Positions 35,107-43,930 of a DNA stretch of 57,710 bases are shown piece by piece (position 1 is the first letter of the stretch; every line of letters starts with the position of its first letter). The notes under the pieces are model-generated. The model worked only from the letters and a program-made list of their open reading frames with translations. It had not been told where the DNA came from and ran no database searches. The position numbers and the translations under genes are program-made. Source of the DNA: Fibrobacterota bacterium (lineage in GTDB: Bacteria > Fibrobacterota > Fibrobacteria > UBA11236); NCBI GenBank assembly GCA_019509785.1, contig JAEKLQ010000068.1:1-57710 (forward strand). The letters are read 5' to 3'.

Positions 35107-36488
35107 GGTTGCCTCATAAAGGTACGGAACTCAAGATCGTGGAGATTCCGGTCCAATGTCCAGAGCCCCGCCAGCACGGCGACGAGCAGGGCCGCGGCGA
35201 AACCGTAACCATAGAACTCGGCCCCCAGGCTCACGCTCGCCATGGTGAAAAGGAGATTCGACGCGAGCAGGAGCGAGGACAGCCCCAACACCGCGCGCCG
35301 TTTGTCGAGATAGAAGAGGACGTTGCACAGCCCCAGGAATACCACCTGCATCCCCGCGGCCACGACGTCGATGTAGAGCAGATGCTGATAGAGTTGGGAG
35401 ATGCCCAGCCAGCGCAGCATGGCCGGGCCCCAGATCATGGCGAAGAGCACGCCCAGGCCCTGGATCTTCGCGATCTCCAGCAACCCCTGCCGGATGGTAT
35501 CCACCATCTCGTCCTTGGCCCCCGCGATTTGCCCCAGGGTGGCGCCCCCATGGATGGCGCCGTAATAATCCTTATGCTTCTCGGCGAAATCGGTTTCCAT
35601 GCGCACCAGGAATACGGCCATCCCGGGCAAGGTGGCGACGTAGGACAGGAAGATGGGGATATCGTAGATGAGGGAGGAGCGCAGCATCCCTATGATGGGC
35701 TGGCCCAGATGCGGCGCGTACCAGAAGTAGGCCTTGTCCGCCCAGATCCCCAGATTGTAGGCCAGGGCGGCGAAGGTGAGGGACGCGTACCAATGCCGCC
35801 GCTCCAGGAAATCGAAACGCACGCTCGCGCCGGCGGACGTCGCCGCCGGAAAGGCGCCCAGGATAAGCCGGAGCATTCCCGTCAGCATCAGGAAATGGCC
35901 CAACAGGAAGCCTCCCAGAAGGCCCTCCAGCCCGCGGGAGCGTAAGGCCAGGGACACCGCCACCACGACCGCGTAACCGATCCCGAACAATCCTACCAAG
36001 GCCAGATAGCGTTTGAGGCCCGAGAGCAGGGAGGCGGAAAGCCAGATGCAGTTCATGGTCACGAAGGACATCACCATGAAGATGCGATAAACCGGGCTCT
36101 GGCCCGGGAAGGCGAAGGCGGCCAGGAGCAGGCCCAGGGCGAAACTGCCTGCGGTGATGAGAGTCAAGGCGCCCAGGAAGGCCGGGCCTACCCGCTCGGG
36201 CTTATTCTCGTATATCCGGTCGGAGGCGTAACGCGTGAAGGACAAGGTCAGGACCCCGCTGAAGACGAGGCTGGCGGCGATGACGTAGGTGACCGAGGTT
36301 TGGAATTGGGTGATGAGCCGGACCGGGATGCCCAGGCGGCGGCCCAGGATATGGATCATGAGGATGCCGGCGAAGGAAAGGATCCAAGGGCCGGAGCCGA
36401 TGACGCCCGCGTACGCATACGCGCGGAAGAAACCCAGGAAGGTATCCCTGCGCAAAAGATCGCGGATGCCGAAACCTATGCCTGCCAT
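35103..36488 (-). CDS. pelG: Pel polysaccharide inner-membrane transporter PelG
   Basis: 461 residues, almost entirely hydrophobic, with about 12 transmembrane helices. The opening MAGIGFGIRDLLRRDTFLG and the early YAGVIGSGPWILSF are characteristic of PelG, a MATE/flippase-like protein that moves the Pel polymer across the inner membrane together with PelD and PelE. It starts 18 bp after pelF and its stop overlaps the ATG of the hydrolase gene by 4 bp. Length and order match the canonical locus. Confidence 0.93.
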   Translation of the reverse strand: MAGIGFGIRDLLRRDTFLGFFRAYAYAGVIGSGPWILSFAGILMIHILGRRLGIPVRLITQFQTSVTYVIAASLVFSGVLTLSFTRYASDRIYENKPERVGPAFLGALTLITAGSFALGLLLAAFAFPGQSPVYRIFMVMSFVTMNCIWLSASLLSGLKRYLALVGLFGIGYAVVVAVSLALRSRGLEGLLGGFLLGHFLMLTGMLRLILGAFPAATSAGASVRFDFLERRHWYASLTFAALAYNLGIWADKAYFWYAPHLGQPIIGMLRSSLIYDIPIFLSYVATLPGMAVFLVRMETDFAEKHKDYYGAIHGGATLGQIAGAKDEMVDTIRQGLLEIAKIQGLGVLFAMIWGPAMLRWLGISQLYQHLLYIDVVAAGMQVVFLGLCNVLFYLDKRRAVLGLSSLLLASNLLFTMASVSLGAEFYGYGFAAALLVAVLAGLWTLDRNLHDLEFRTFMRQP

Positions 36489-36506
36489 GACATCACCGCG
36501 GCCCCT

Positions 36507-38099
36507 TCAGGCCAGGGCCTTCCCGTAGATCTCCGCGTAGCGATCCAACATGAGCCGTTCCGTGTAATAACGCTCGACCCGGGTCATGGCGGCGGCGCGG
36601 GCGCGAGACCATTCTTCCTGGTCTTGGTAGAGCCCGGCTATCGCTTCGGCCAAGGCCGCCGGATCGCCTATGCCCACCACCCGGCCCGCCGCGCCGATGG
36701 CTTTATCCTCCGCATCCTCCTCCTTGCCCTGGATCAGCTGCCGGCAGGAGCCTACGTCGGTGGAGACCGCCGGAACCCCCGCGGCGAAGCCTTCCAGCAA
36801 GGTCAAGGGCAGGGCCTCGCTGATGGAACTGAGGACCAGCACGGCGGTTTGCGGCAAAACTTCGTTAACGTCGCGGAAACCGAGGAAGCGGACGGTATCC
36901 GAAAGGCCGAGGGCCTCGGCCAAGGCCTGGCATTCCGCGAAGTAGGCGGGATCTTCGTCGCCCGGGCCGACGATCCAGCCTTCGGCCCGGGGCACCCGCG
37001 CGCGCACCGACCGCATGGCGCGCAAGAAGGTCTTGATATCCTTGATGGGAACCACCCGGCCGATAAGGGTGAAGATGGGCTTCGGCGGGATCGCCTGCCG
37101 GGATCGTAAGGGCTGGAAGCGTTCCAGGCGGATGCCGTTCGGGATGGAGATGGCCCGGTCGGCGGCGGCGCCATCCTGGATTTGCTGTTGGCGGATTCCT
37201 TGGTATAGGGAGATAACGGGATCGGCCGCAGCGTAGGCCGATTTCCCCAAGGCCTCGAAGAAGCGGATCCAGAGCCGGCGGATATAGCTGCCTTCCGGCC
37301 CTTCGGCGCCCAGGCTTCCCCCGGCCGGCTTTGCGCCCGGGGTCCCGCCGCCCGGCGCCTCGCTGCCCGGCGCCTCGCCGCCCGGCGCCTCGCCGCCCCC
37401 CTCGATCCATGCGCTTTGCAGCAGATCGATCTTGCGTTCTTTCGTGTACAAGCCATGCTCGGTCAGGACGAACGGCCGCTTGCGCGCTTGCGAGAGCAGC
37501 GCGCCCAGGAACCCGGCATAGCCGGTCGATACGCTGTGGTAGCAACGGGCCGGTATGAGTCCGCGCGCGATGCGCGCCAGGGCCCATACGGGATCGTGCA
37601 TGGAGCGGATGGTCCAGAAATAATCCAGGAAGGACGAATCGGGAGCGTGATCCCGGTAATAGGCGGTGATCATGTCCCAGGCTTCCCGCGAGCCTTGGAA
37701 CTGGCCTTCGCCGAGCCGCCCCGCCAAGAGATGATCCGCGTTGGCGGCGAGCACGTGGGCCGGGCAACCGCCGGGCGCGGCGAAGCCTTCGTGCATGGCG
37801 CGCATGTCGGCGAATGCGTGAGGGTCGACCCGGGTCTCTTCGCGGGGCTTCGCTCGGGACCGGTCGTAAAGGTAATGCACTTCCAGATGCACCAGGTTCG
37901 GTGGCAACTCGTAACGGATGCCTTTATACGCGCCCGGCTCGCTGCCAAGGAAGACCGCCGCGAAGCGGATTTCCGGGAAGCCTTGGATCAAATGATGGAC
38001 CCAGGCGGAGACGCCCCCGCGGACGAAGGGGTAGGTGCCTTCGAGCAATAAGGCGACGTCGGCGGATGCGGCGGTGGGAATCTTGGGGGTGGTCGGCAT
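36507..38099 (-). CDS. pelF: Pel glycosyltransferase PelF (GT4)
   Basis: A cytoplasmic GT-B enzyme that polymerises Pel from UDP-sugar. The N-terminal lobe opens with LLEGTYPFVRGGVSAWVHHL, the PelF hallmark. The C-terminal lobe holds PIKDIKTFLRA, GPGDEDPAY and the EX7E motif in SEALPLTLLEGFAAG. At 530 residues it is slightly longer than typical, because a Gly/Ala/Pro/Glu-rich insertion (bases 37336-37395 and flanks) lies in the linker region after ERKIDLLQSAW. One base separates it from pelE. Confidence 0.93.
   Translation of the reverse strand: MPTTPKIPTAASADVALLLEGTYPFVRGGVSAWVHHLIQGFPEIRFAAVFLGSEPGAYKGIRYELPPNLVHLEVHYLYDRSRAKPREETRVDPHAFADMRAMHEGFAAPGGCPAHVLAANADHLLAGRLGEGQFQGSREAWDMITAYYRDHAPDSSFLDYFWTIRSMHDPVWALARIARGLIPARCYHSVSTGYAGFLGALLSQARKRPFVLTEHGLYTKERKIDLLQSAWIEGGGEAPGGEAPGSEAPGGGTPGAKPAGGSLGAEGPEGSYIRRLWIRFFEALGKSAYAAADPVISLYQGIRQQQIQDGAAADRAISIPNGIRLERFQPLRSRQAIPPKPIFTLIGRVVPIKDIKTFLRAMRSVRARVPRAEGWIVGPGDEDPAYFAECQALAEALGLSDTVRFLGFRDVNEVLPQTAVLVLSSISEALPLTLLEGFAAGVPAVSTDVGSCRQLIQGKEEDAEDKAIGAAGRVVGIGDPAALAEAIAGLYQDQEEWSRARAAAMTRVERYYTERLMLDRYAEIYGKALA
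37336..37395 (-). repeat. 15-bp tandem repeat within pelF
   Basis: Four head-to-tail 15-bp units; the last three are nearly identical (CCCGGCGCCTCGCTG, then twice CCCGGCGCCTCGCCG) and the first is degenerate. On the coding strand they encode GGEAP-type pentapeptides in a flexible loop. In-frame unit length means copy-number change would not shift the frame. Confidence 0.85.
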
Positions 38100-38100
38100 G

Positions 38101-39159
38101 TCAGCGATCCCGTCCCAGCCAGAACCGGATCACCGGCTCCAAAGGGCCGCCCTGGCTTTGCCCGCGCAGTTCCGCGAGGTGGCCGCGAACGGCGGCGAAG
38201 TCCCCCTTTTGGAAATCGGATTCGGCGCGATGCGGAAGCAGCCGAGAGGCCTGCGCCCCGGATCCGGCCGCATCGGCGAAGGCGCTTTGCGCGGAGTCCC
38301 AGGCTCCCAGGCGCGCCAGGATACGGCCCTTCAAGAGGGCCATGAATGCGTCCCCGGGATCCAGATCCAGGAGTTCCTGGGCGGCAGGCAAGGCTTGTTC
38401 GAGATGGTGCCGGGAAACCTCCCCGTCCGCCAGTTCCTGGTAGGCGGCTTCCCAGTGGAGGAAGGCCACTCGCCGCAGGGCGGCCCGGCGGCCGGGCCCG
38501 TACCCCGCTTCGCGCAAGACCGCATGGGCGGCCGAGAGGGAGGCCTGGGAATCCCGTTCCATGCGCTCCAAGGCGGCGTATGCCGCCAAGCGCAGTTCAT
38601 CGACGGGATCGCGCAACATTTCCTTGAGCAGGCGGTTCCCGCGGGGGCTGGAGCGTCGGCGGATGGCAAGTAAGGCGCCCATGCGTTGCTGCGCCGGCGT
38701 ACCGCGCGCCAGCAAGCGGGCGCGGAATCCGCCCGGGCCATGGCGCGCGGGGTAAACGGGGAAGGCGATCCGCGCGCGATCATCGCGAAGGATCCCGTAC
38801 GACCGTCGTCCCGGTTTCGCTTCCCTGGACAAGGCCGGGAGCGCCCCGAATACGATCCCGAGCATGCCCAGCAAGGGCAATGCGAAGGAAAAAGCGAAGA
38901 CGAAGATCGTGAACCATCGCCGGCCCGCGTCTCTGCCCTGGGCCGGAAGGAAGGCGAGGCCGAACAAGGCGCAAGCGGCGAAATGGAGCAGGAGCAGGGG
39001 GAGCATGGGCGCGGAGCCGGCGGGCGCCCCCAGGAAATCCCGGGCCGTTACCGCTTCCACGGTCATGGCCGCCGCGGCCGCCAGGATGCGCGCCAGCCGT
39101 ACCATCTGTAATACCGGGATACGCGGGGGCGGAAGGGAATCTTGAGAACCATTATTCAT
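38101..39159 (-). CDS. pelE: Pel inner-membrane TPR protein PelE
   Basis: 352 residues: two transmembrane segments near the N-terminus (about 45-75 and 85-110) and a helical cytoplasmic region with TPR-like repeats (for example LLDLDPGDAFMALLKGRILARLG). Layout and position between pelD and pelF identify it as PelE, which bridges PelD and PelF at the membrane. Sequence identity is poorly conserved in this family, so the call leans on synteny. The ATG overlaps the pelD stop by 4 bp. Confidence 0.82.
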   Translation of the reverse strand: MNNGSQDSLPPPRIPVLQMVRLARILAAAAAMTVEAVTARDFLGAPAGSAPMLPLLLLHFAACALFGLAFLPAQGRDAGRRWFTIFVFAFSFALPLLGMLGIVFGALPALSREAKPGRRSYGILRDDRARIAFPVYPARHGPGGFRARLLARGTPAQQRMGALLAIRRRSSPRGNRLLKEMLRDPVDELRLAAYAALERMERDSQASLSAAHAVLREAGYGPGRRAALRRVAFLHWEAAYQELADGEVSRHHLEQALPAAQELLDLDPGDAFMALLKGRILARLGAWDSAQSAFADAAGSGAQASRLLPHRAESDFQKGDFAAVRGHLAELRGQSQGGPLEPVIRFWLGRDR

Positions 39160-40484
39160 GGTTTCCTTCCCGTTGCCATCCGCGGGGCGAGGTCTACGGA
39201 CGCTTCCAATGATGCGAGGAAGTCGGATAATTCCCGCACGGGTTCGTTCCGGGTCAGCGCCTTCACTTGCGTCCGCCCCGGTCCGCCCGGCAGCCTGGCG
39301 AGCGCGGCCCTAGCCTGCTCTTCGCCGCAGAAAGGCATCAACAGGATCAAGGCGATGCTTCCGTCCTGGGCTTCGCGGCGCCAGGTCAGATCGGCTCCGC
39401 GCCTGGGCGCGGGGATTTCCCCTTCGGAACCGGCGGGCGCGATCCGCGCCGCCAAGACGCCCGGCACGCCGGACGTGGCCTGCAAGCGGTGGAGGCGCAA
39501 GTATCCTGCCGCGAATTCGGGGGGGCAATCCGGCGCTTTCGCGATCACTTGCGCGGCCAGGGCTCCGGCGGCCAGGGTGTCCGCGTAATATCCGAGGGCG
39601 GCGAAGAGGCCGCGGAGGTTTTCTTCCTGGAAGGCGAAGAAGGGCATCTTTTCCACGGCCAAGACGGCCAGGATGGGTCCTCCTACCGCGGCAACGGGGG
39701 CGGCGAACAGATAGGGTCCGGGCGCTCCTGCCGGAGCGGGCGCACCTGGGGGTGCGGGCGCTCCCGCGTCTTCGAGGGCATGGCAAAGGGATCGGGTTTC
39801 CAGGCAGGCGGCGATCAATTTTTCCCTTCCGTCGAGACGGCGGGCGTGGCCCAAGGCCGCGATGGGGTCGGCCCGCAGCCCATCTTCTTCCATAAGGTGG
39901 AGCGCGGCGGTTTCGAGTTGGAAGAAGCGCGCCAGGAAAACGAGCAGGGCTTGCGCGGATTCGGCGTCCAGCCGGCCGGAGGCGGCGCGGGGGATTTCGG
40001 CGAGGGCGTCCCGCAGGGTGGGGGGATGCCCGATGAAATCGGTCATGAGCCTTTCATGCGATTCCGCCAACACGTGGTGGGCGCGCCCCAGCTCGTCCAG
40101 GCGCAGGCCGAGATGTTCGCGGGTCTTGCGTTCCTTGCGTACCTCGGCCAATCCGAGATCGCGGAACTCACCGCACAGGAAGGTGGTTATGAAACCTCCC
40201 AGGAAAAAGCCGCGGGGAAAATCCATCCCTCGCGCGGCCGTAAGGCTCCAACCGGCGGCCAGGGTCAGGGAAGCGATCAGGGCCGCGGCCGAGCCGTAGC
40301 GCAAGGCCGCCAGTATGGGAACCAGCCAGATCCAAGGGAAGGGCGCGGCCAGGAAGAACGGGTCCTTGGGCCGCAGCCAAAGGCAAAGCATAAGGCAGAA
40401 CGCCGGCAACAGGACGGACTCCGCCGCGGCGGGGAGGAAGGATCGCTCCTTCATTTCCTCGCGGGACTGCCGATTCAGGAACAT
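39156..40484 (-). CDS. pelD: Pel c-di-GMP receptor PelD
   Basis: 442 residues: N-terminal transmembrane helices (about 18-110), a coiled segment, a GAF domain (about 170-320) and a degenerate GGDEF domain (about 325-430). An RxxD motif, R362-G-A-D365, is followed by DLTWRREAQDGSIALILLMPF. This closely matches the position of the inhibitory-site RxxD (367-370) that binds c-di-GMP in Pseudomonas aeruginosa PelD. Pel secretion here is therefore probably gated by c-di-GMP. An odd Gly/Ala/Pro-rich insertion (GAPAPPGAPAPAGAPGP) lies in the GAF domain. Starts 7 bp after pelC. Confidence 0.88.
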   Translation of the reverse strand: MFLNRQSREEMKERSFLPAAAESVLLPAFCLMLCLWLRPKDPFFLAAPFPWIWLVPILAALRYGSAAALIASLTLAAGWSLTAARGMDFPRGFFLGGFITTFLCGEFRDLGLAEVRKERKTREHLGLRLDELGRAHHVLAESHERLMTDFIGHPPTLRDALAEIPRAASGRLDAESAQALLVFLARFFQLETAALHLMEEDGLRADPIAALGHARRLDGREKLIAACLETRSLCHALEDAGAPAPPGAPAPAGAPGPYLFAAPVAAVGGPILAVLAVEKMPFFAFQEENLRGLFAALGYYADTLAAGALAAQVIAKAPDCPPEFAAGYLRLHRLQATSGVPGVLAARIAPAGSEGEIPAPRRGADLTWRREAQDGSIALILLMPFCGEEQARAALARLPGGPGRTQVKALTRNEPVRELSDFLASLEASVDLAPRMATGRKP

Positions 40485-40491
40485 CCGGACC

Positions 40492-41022
40492 TCAATTGCA
40501 CGAGATGGTCGCCTTGGACACCATATTCTTGATGAGCTTCAAACCCACGCCGCTCAAGGCATCGTTGCTCCAACCGGTTTTCGCGCCTCCCGCGCTCCAG
40601 ATGCCTTTGCCGCTTTCCACGTCCACCACTTCCAAGGTCAGGCCCACCGCGGGTTCGCCGTCCATGCCGCTCTTGTAGCGCCACTCCGTCACCGAGCCGG
40701 TCACCGCATAGCGGGCGTTCTGCCCCTTGGCCCAATCCAGGGCCCGCTCGTATTGCCCTTGGCTCATGCCGTACTCGCCCAAGCTGTCGTCGAGGGAGGA
40801 CGGGTAATAGTGGAGATCGGCCAGCCCCCGGCTGCGCAAGGCGTTCTCCACGATGCGGGCGACCGCCGGACCCGCTTGCGGCGTCTCGGAATAATTGTGG
40901 AACGGCAGCACCGCCCACTTTTCCGAGCAGGACATGGCCGGCGAGGCGCTGTGCTGGATCGGGGAGCAACCGGCCAAGGCGGCGGCGATCAGGCAGACCG
41001 CCGTTTTCATGCATGGATTCAT
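40492..41022 (-). CDS. pelC: Pel outer-membrane lipoprotein PelC
   Basis: 176 residues with a lipobox (AALAGCSPI). The mature region (WAVLPFHNYSETPQAGPAVARIVENALRSRGL) is the PelC/CsgG-like domain that forms a periplasmic ring around the PelB barrel. Start: ATG 41022, with GAGG about 8 nt upstream, 10 bp after pelB. The nearby in-frame ATG 41010 is a less well-placed alternative. Confidence 0.93.
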   Translation of the reverse strand: MNPCMKTAVCLIAAALAGCSPIQHSASPAMSCSEKWAVLPFHNYSETPQAGPAVARIVENALRSRGLADLHYYPSSLDDSLGEYGMSQGQYERALDWAKGQNARYAVTGSVTEWRYKSGMDGEPAVGLTLEVVDVESGKGIWSAGGAKTGWSNDALSGVGLKLIKNMVSKATISCN

Positions 41023-41032
41023 CTCGTTTTCC

Positions 41033-43930
41033 TCATCTGAAAGTGCAAGCGTAGTTCAAGGATAATGCGGATTCGGATTCGTTGCGGGTCAGGAGGCCGC
41101 TCGCGTACTCGGCGAGAGCGGTGATCCTTTGCGCGGCGGAAGGCTTCAGGGTGAATCCCGCCCGGACCGCCAATTCATTGGCCCATGCCCCCGGTCCTTC
41201 GGATCCGGGATCGGGAAAATAGTTCCGTCCCAGTTCGAAGGACGCGGTCGGAGAGGGGAGCCAACCGGCTTCCGGCCGGGTCCGGTCCTGCCATTCCAGG
41301 TAGGCCGAACCGTGCCAAAAGGTTTGGGGGAATTCCTTCGGCGTAAGCAGTCCGCCAATCAGGGAAATCCCTTTCGGCCCCGGCATGGCTTGGGCCGACG
41401 CGAAACCGTTGTAGGCGAAACTGGTGCCCGCCGACAGCGATGGCAAAAGGCGGTGCTCGACGACGACGCGCGCCAAGGCGCCTTCGCCCAACCAACGGCG
41501 GTCCCAAGAGCGGAATCCGGCGCGGGCCAGATGCAGATCCAAATCGACTTCGGCCGGCAGGGAAAGGTGCAAGCCGCCCCGCCAGCATTCTTTCACCGCC
41601 GCGATGGCCAGGATGGGATTTTCTTCCGCGAGCGCGTTCCGGTCATAGCCGGCGATGATCGAAACCTCACGCATCGGACGCCAGTCCTGCTCGGCGGTCA
41701 CGGAATAAAGCGGATCCCGGGAGCCGCCCACGGCGGCGGCGGAAGTCGAGCGGATGCCTGCCGCCAGACGGGTGGTTCCATGCCGGGTTACACGCTTGAG
41801 TTCCAGGTTTCCGGCGTCTTCCCGATCGGGAACCGTCACGTCGAGGTCTTTCGAGATCCATGGCCGCCGGCGCGTTTCCGCGTGCGCGCTCAAAAGGACT
41901 CCCGCGCCCATGGGCCGGTCGCCCTGCAAGACCGCCTTCTCCTCATCGTAAAAAAGATGGCGGTCCGCCTCGTATCCGCCGCCGATGCCGGCGGCCCCGC
42001 GCAAGGCCCGGATGCCGGTGGGCTCGGGAATGGAGGCCAGGCCCATGCCGCCTTCGCCGGCGTACCCCGCCGCCGCCCGGGCGTTCCCCAAAAAGGCCGC
42101 CGCGCGGGCCTTGTCCTCCGCGCCCAATCCCGCTTCCTTGTTGTCCAGCAGATCGGCGACCTTGCCTACGTTCTCGGTCCGCATGGCCACCGCCAACTGG
42201 GCCCAAGCGGGGAAATCCTTTTCACCGGTCCCGGCGCCGCCCAGGGCGGCCATGGCATCCTCGGGGTTTTCCCCGCGGTCGACCCTCCAGGAGAATGCCG
42301 CTTCCTTGCTGCCCGAGCCGCCCTTGAATTGCCGGTTCAAGGCCGCCATGCGGCCGGCCGTTTCATCGCTGGAGCCGAACTTCCATGCCCAACGCGCCTC
42401 CGCTTCGAGCCATTCCCGGCCTTGCCGATCGTCCCCGGGAGCCGGTGGCGCCCGCATCGCTTCCCCTGCGCGCCGATATGCGCGCAGGGCGCCTTGCCCA
42501 TCGCCGGCCTCCTCAAGGATCTCGGCGTAACTCAAGAGGAACGGGAAATCGGGATGCTCCCCTTCCCGGTCCAGCAATCGGAAATACGCCAAAGCCTCGC
42601 GATGGCGTTGCAACAACTTGTTGGCCATGGCCAGGGGCTCGAGAAGGGATTGCGGCGTGGCGGGACCGCGGTTCCAGCGATCGGCATAGACCGCCAGATC
42701 CGAGAGGCGGCTTTGCTCGATCAGCAGCCACAGGTATCCCGATTGGAAATCCTCGGAACCGGGTTCTTGCGAAAGGGCGCGCTGGAATTCCCGGCGGGCC
42801 AAAGCGGGCTTACCTTCCTTCTGATGGATCCGCGCCGCCAGCACGTAAAAGTAGGGCGCGTCCGTGAACAGGGCCCATTGATCCGGGGTCAAGCCGGCCA
42901 AGGCGCGCGAGGCCAGATCCCAGCGATCGACTTCGATGCATCGCTCCAGGTAATACACCAACATATCTGGTTCACGGAACTTGGCCCATCCCGCGACTGC
43001 GGCGCGCATGGCCAGGTCCGGATCGCGCAAGCGGGCCAGCCCGTTCAGATCCCGCAAATCCGCGGCGTCATAACGCCCGCTTTCGAAAAGCGCCCGATAG
43101 GCCTTGAGGGCGTCCCCGTACCTCTGCATCCAAACGTATGCGGAAGCCTGGAGGCGCAAGATAGGGATCCGTTCGGCCTCGCCCGTGGCCAGGCCATGCA
43201 CGGCATCCAGGACCGCCGCGGCCTCCCGGATGCGGCCCCGGCGGCTGTAGATTTCAGCGCGACGGAGCCCGATGGCGGGGGAGTTCCCGTATTGCGAGGC
43301 CATCGTTTCCAGCGTCTTCAGGGCTTCCGCATCCCGGTCCGTACGCTCCAGGAGTTCGATCAGCTTAAGCGTGAGCACGGAATCGGGGCGGCCGGCCAGG
43401 CGCTTCCGCAAACGTTCGATGCCCTTCCCGGGCTCGCCGCTGTTTTCGTAGGCATCCAGAAACTGGCTCCACTCCGCCGCGTCCAGATCCTGCTCGGCGG
43501 CGATCCCTTCCCAAGCCCGCACCGACGCGTTGTAATCCCGCAAGGCCGCTGCCAGGCGCACGGCCTCGCGATAGGCCTCCCCGCGACGGCCATGCGCGCC
43601 CAGGTATTCCCACTCGCGCAGGGCCAGGGCGGGGTCCCCGGCCCACTCCGCGGTCTTGGCCAGGCGTTCCCGCCAAGCGGAAAGCTCCGGGCGTTGGCGC
43701 ACCGCCTCCTTCGCCAACTCGAAGGCGTCCTTGACGTTGCGCGCCGCCAGGAAAACATCGTATGCCAGCGCGTAAACGGTATCGTTGAAGGCGCGGAAGG
43801 GCTTGGCGCCCGTAACATCGGAGTTACCGGAGGCATCCGCCTCTGGAATGCCGGCCGAAAGGGCGGGCCAGGCGAACGTCAAAATCGCGGCCGCCGACAG
43901 GATCAGCAGGCCGCTTCCGGTATGCCTCAT
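41033..43930 (-). CDS. pelB: PelB C-terminal half: periplasmic TPR domain and outer-membrane barrel
   Basis: 965 residues with its own signal peptide (LLILSAAAILTFAWPALSAG). Multiple TPR repeats span about 45-600. From about 650 onward the sequence turns beta-rich (GAGVLLSAHAETRRRPW, then FWHGSAYLEWQDRTRPEAG) and ends in an aromatic-terminated strand (LSLNYACTFR), as expected of the porin that exports Pel. In Pseudomonas one PelB chain of about 1,190 residues also carries the inner-membrane anchor; here that part is a separate upstream gene whose stop overlaps this ATG by 4 bp. Combined length is about 1,259 residues. Confidence 0.88.
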   Translation of the reverse strand: MRHTGSGLLILSAAAILTFAWPALSAGIPEADASGNSDVTGAKPFRAFNDTVYALAYDVFLAARNVKDAFELAKEAVRQRPELSAWRERLAKTAEWAGDPALALREWEYLGAHGRRGEAYREAVRLAAALRDYNASVRAWEGIAAEQDLDAAEWSQFLDAYENSGEPGKGIERLRKRLAGRPDSVLTLKLIELLERTDRDAEALKTLETMASQYGNSPAIGLRRAEIYSRRGRIREAAAVLDAVHGLATGEAERIPILRLQASAYVWMQRYGDALKAYRALFESGRYDAADLRDLNGLARLRDPDLAMRAAVAGWAKFREPDMLVYYLERCIEVDRWDLASRALAGLTPDQWALFTDAPYFYVLAARIHQKEGKPALARREFQRALSQEPGSEDFQSGYLWLLIEQSRLSDLAVYADRWNRGPATPQSLLEPLAMANKLLQRHREALAYFRLLDREGEHPDFPFLLSYAEILEEAGDGQGALRAYRRAGEAMRAPPAPGDDRQGREWLEAEARWAWKFGSSDETAGRMAALNRQFKGGSGSKEAAFSWRVDRGENPEDAMAALGGAGTGEKDFPAWAQLAVAMRTENVGKVADLLDNKEAGLGAEDKARAAAFLGNARAAAGYAGEGGMGLASIPEPTGIRALRGAAGIGGGYEADRHLFYDEEKAVLQGDRPMGAGVLLSAHAETRRRPWISKDLDVTVPDREDAGNLELKRVTRHGTTRLAAGIRSTSAAAVGGSRDPLYSVTAEQDWRPMREVSIIAGYDRNALAEENPILAIAAVKECWRGGLHLSLPAEVDLDLHLARAGFRSWDRRWLGEGALARVVVEHRLLPSLSAGTSFAYNGFASAQAMPGPKGISLIGGLLTPKEFPQTFWHGSAYLEWQDRTRPEAGWLPSPTASFELGRNYFPDPGSEGPGAWANELAVRAGFTLKPSAAQRITALAEYASGLLTRNESESALSLNYACTFR

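Noticed and set aside
37336-37395. CRISPR-like repeat array
   Set aside because: Units are contiguous without spacers and encode in-frame pentapeptides inside pelF.
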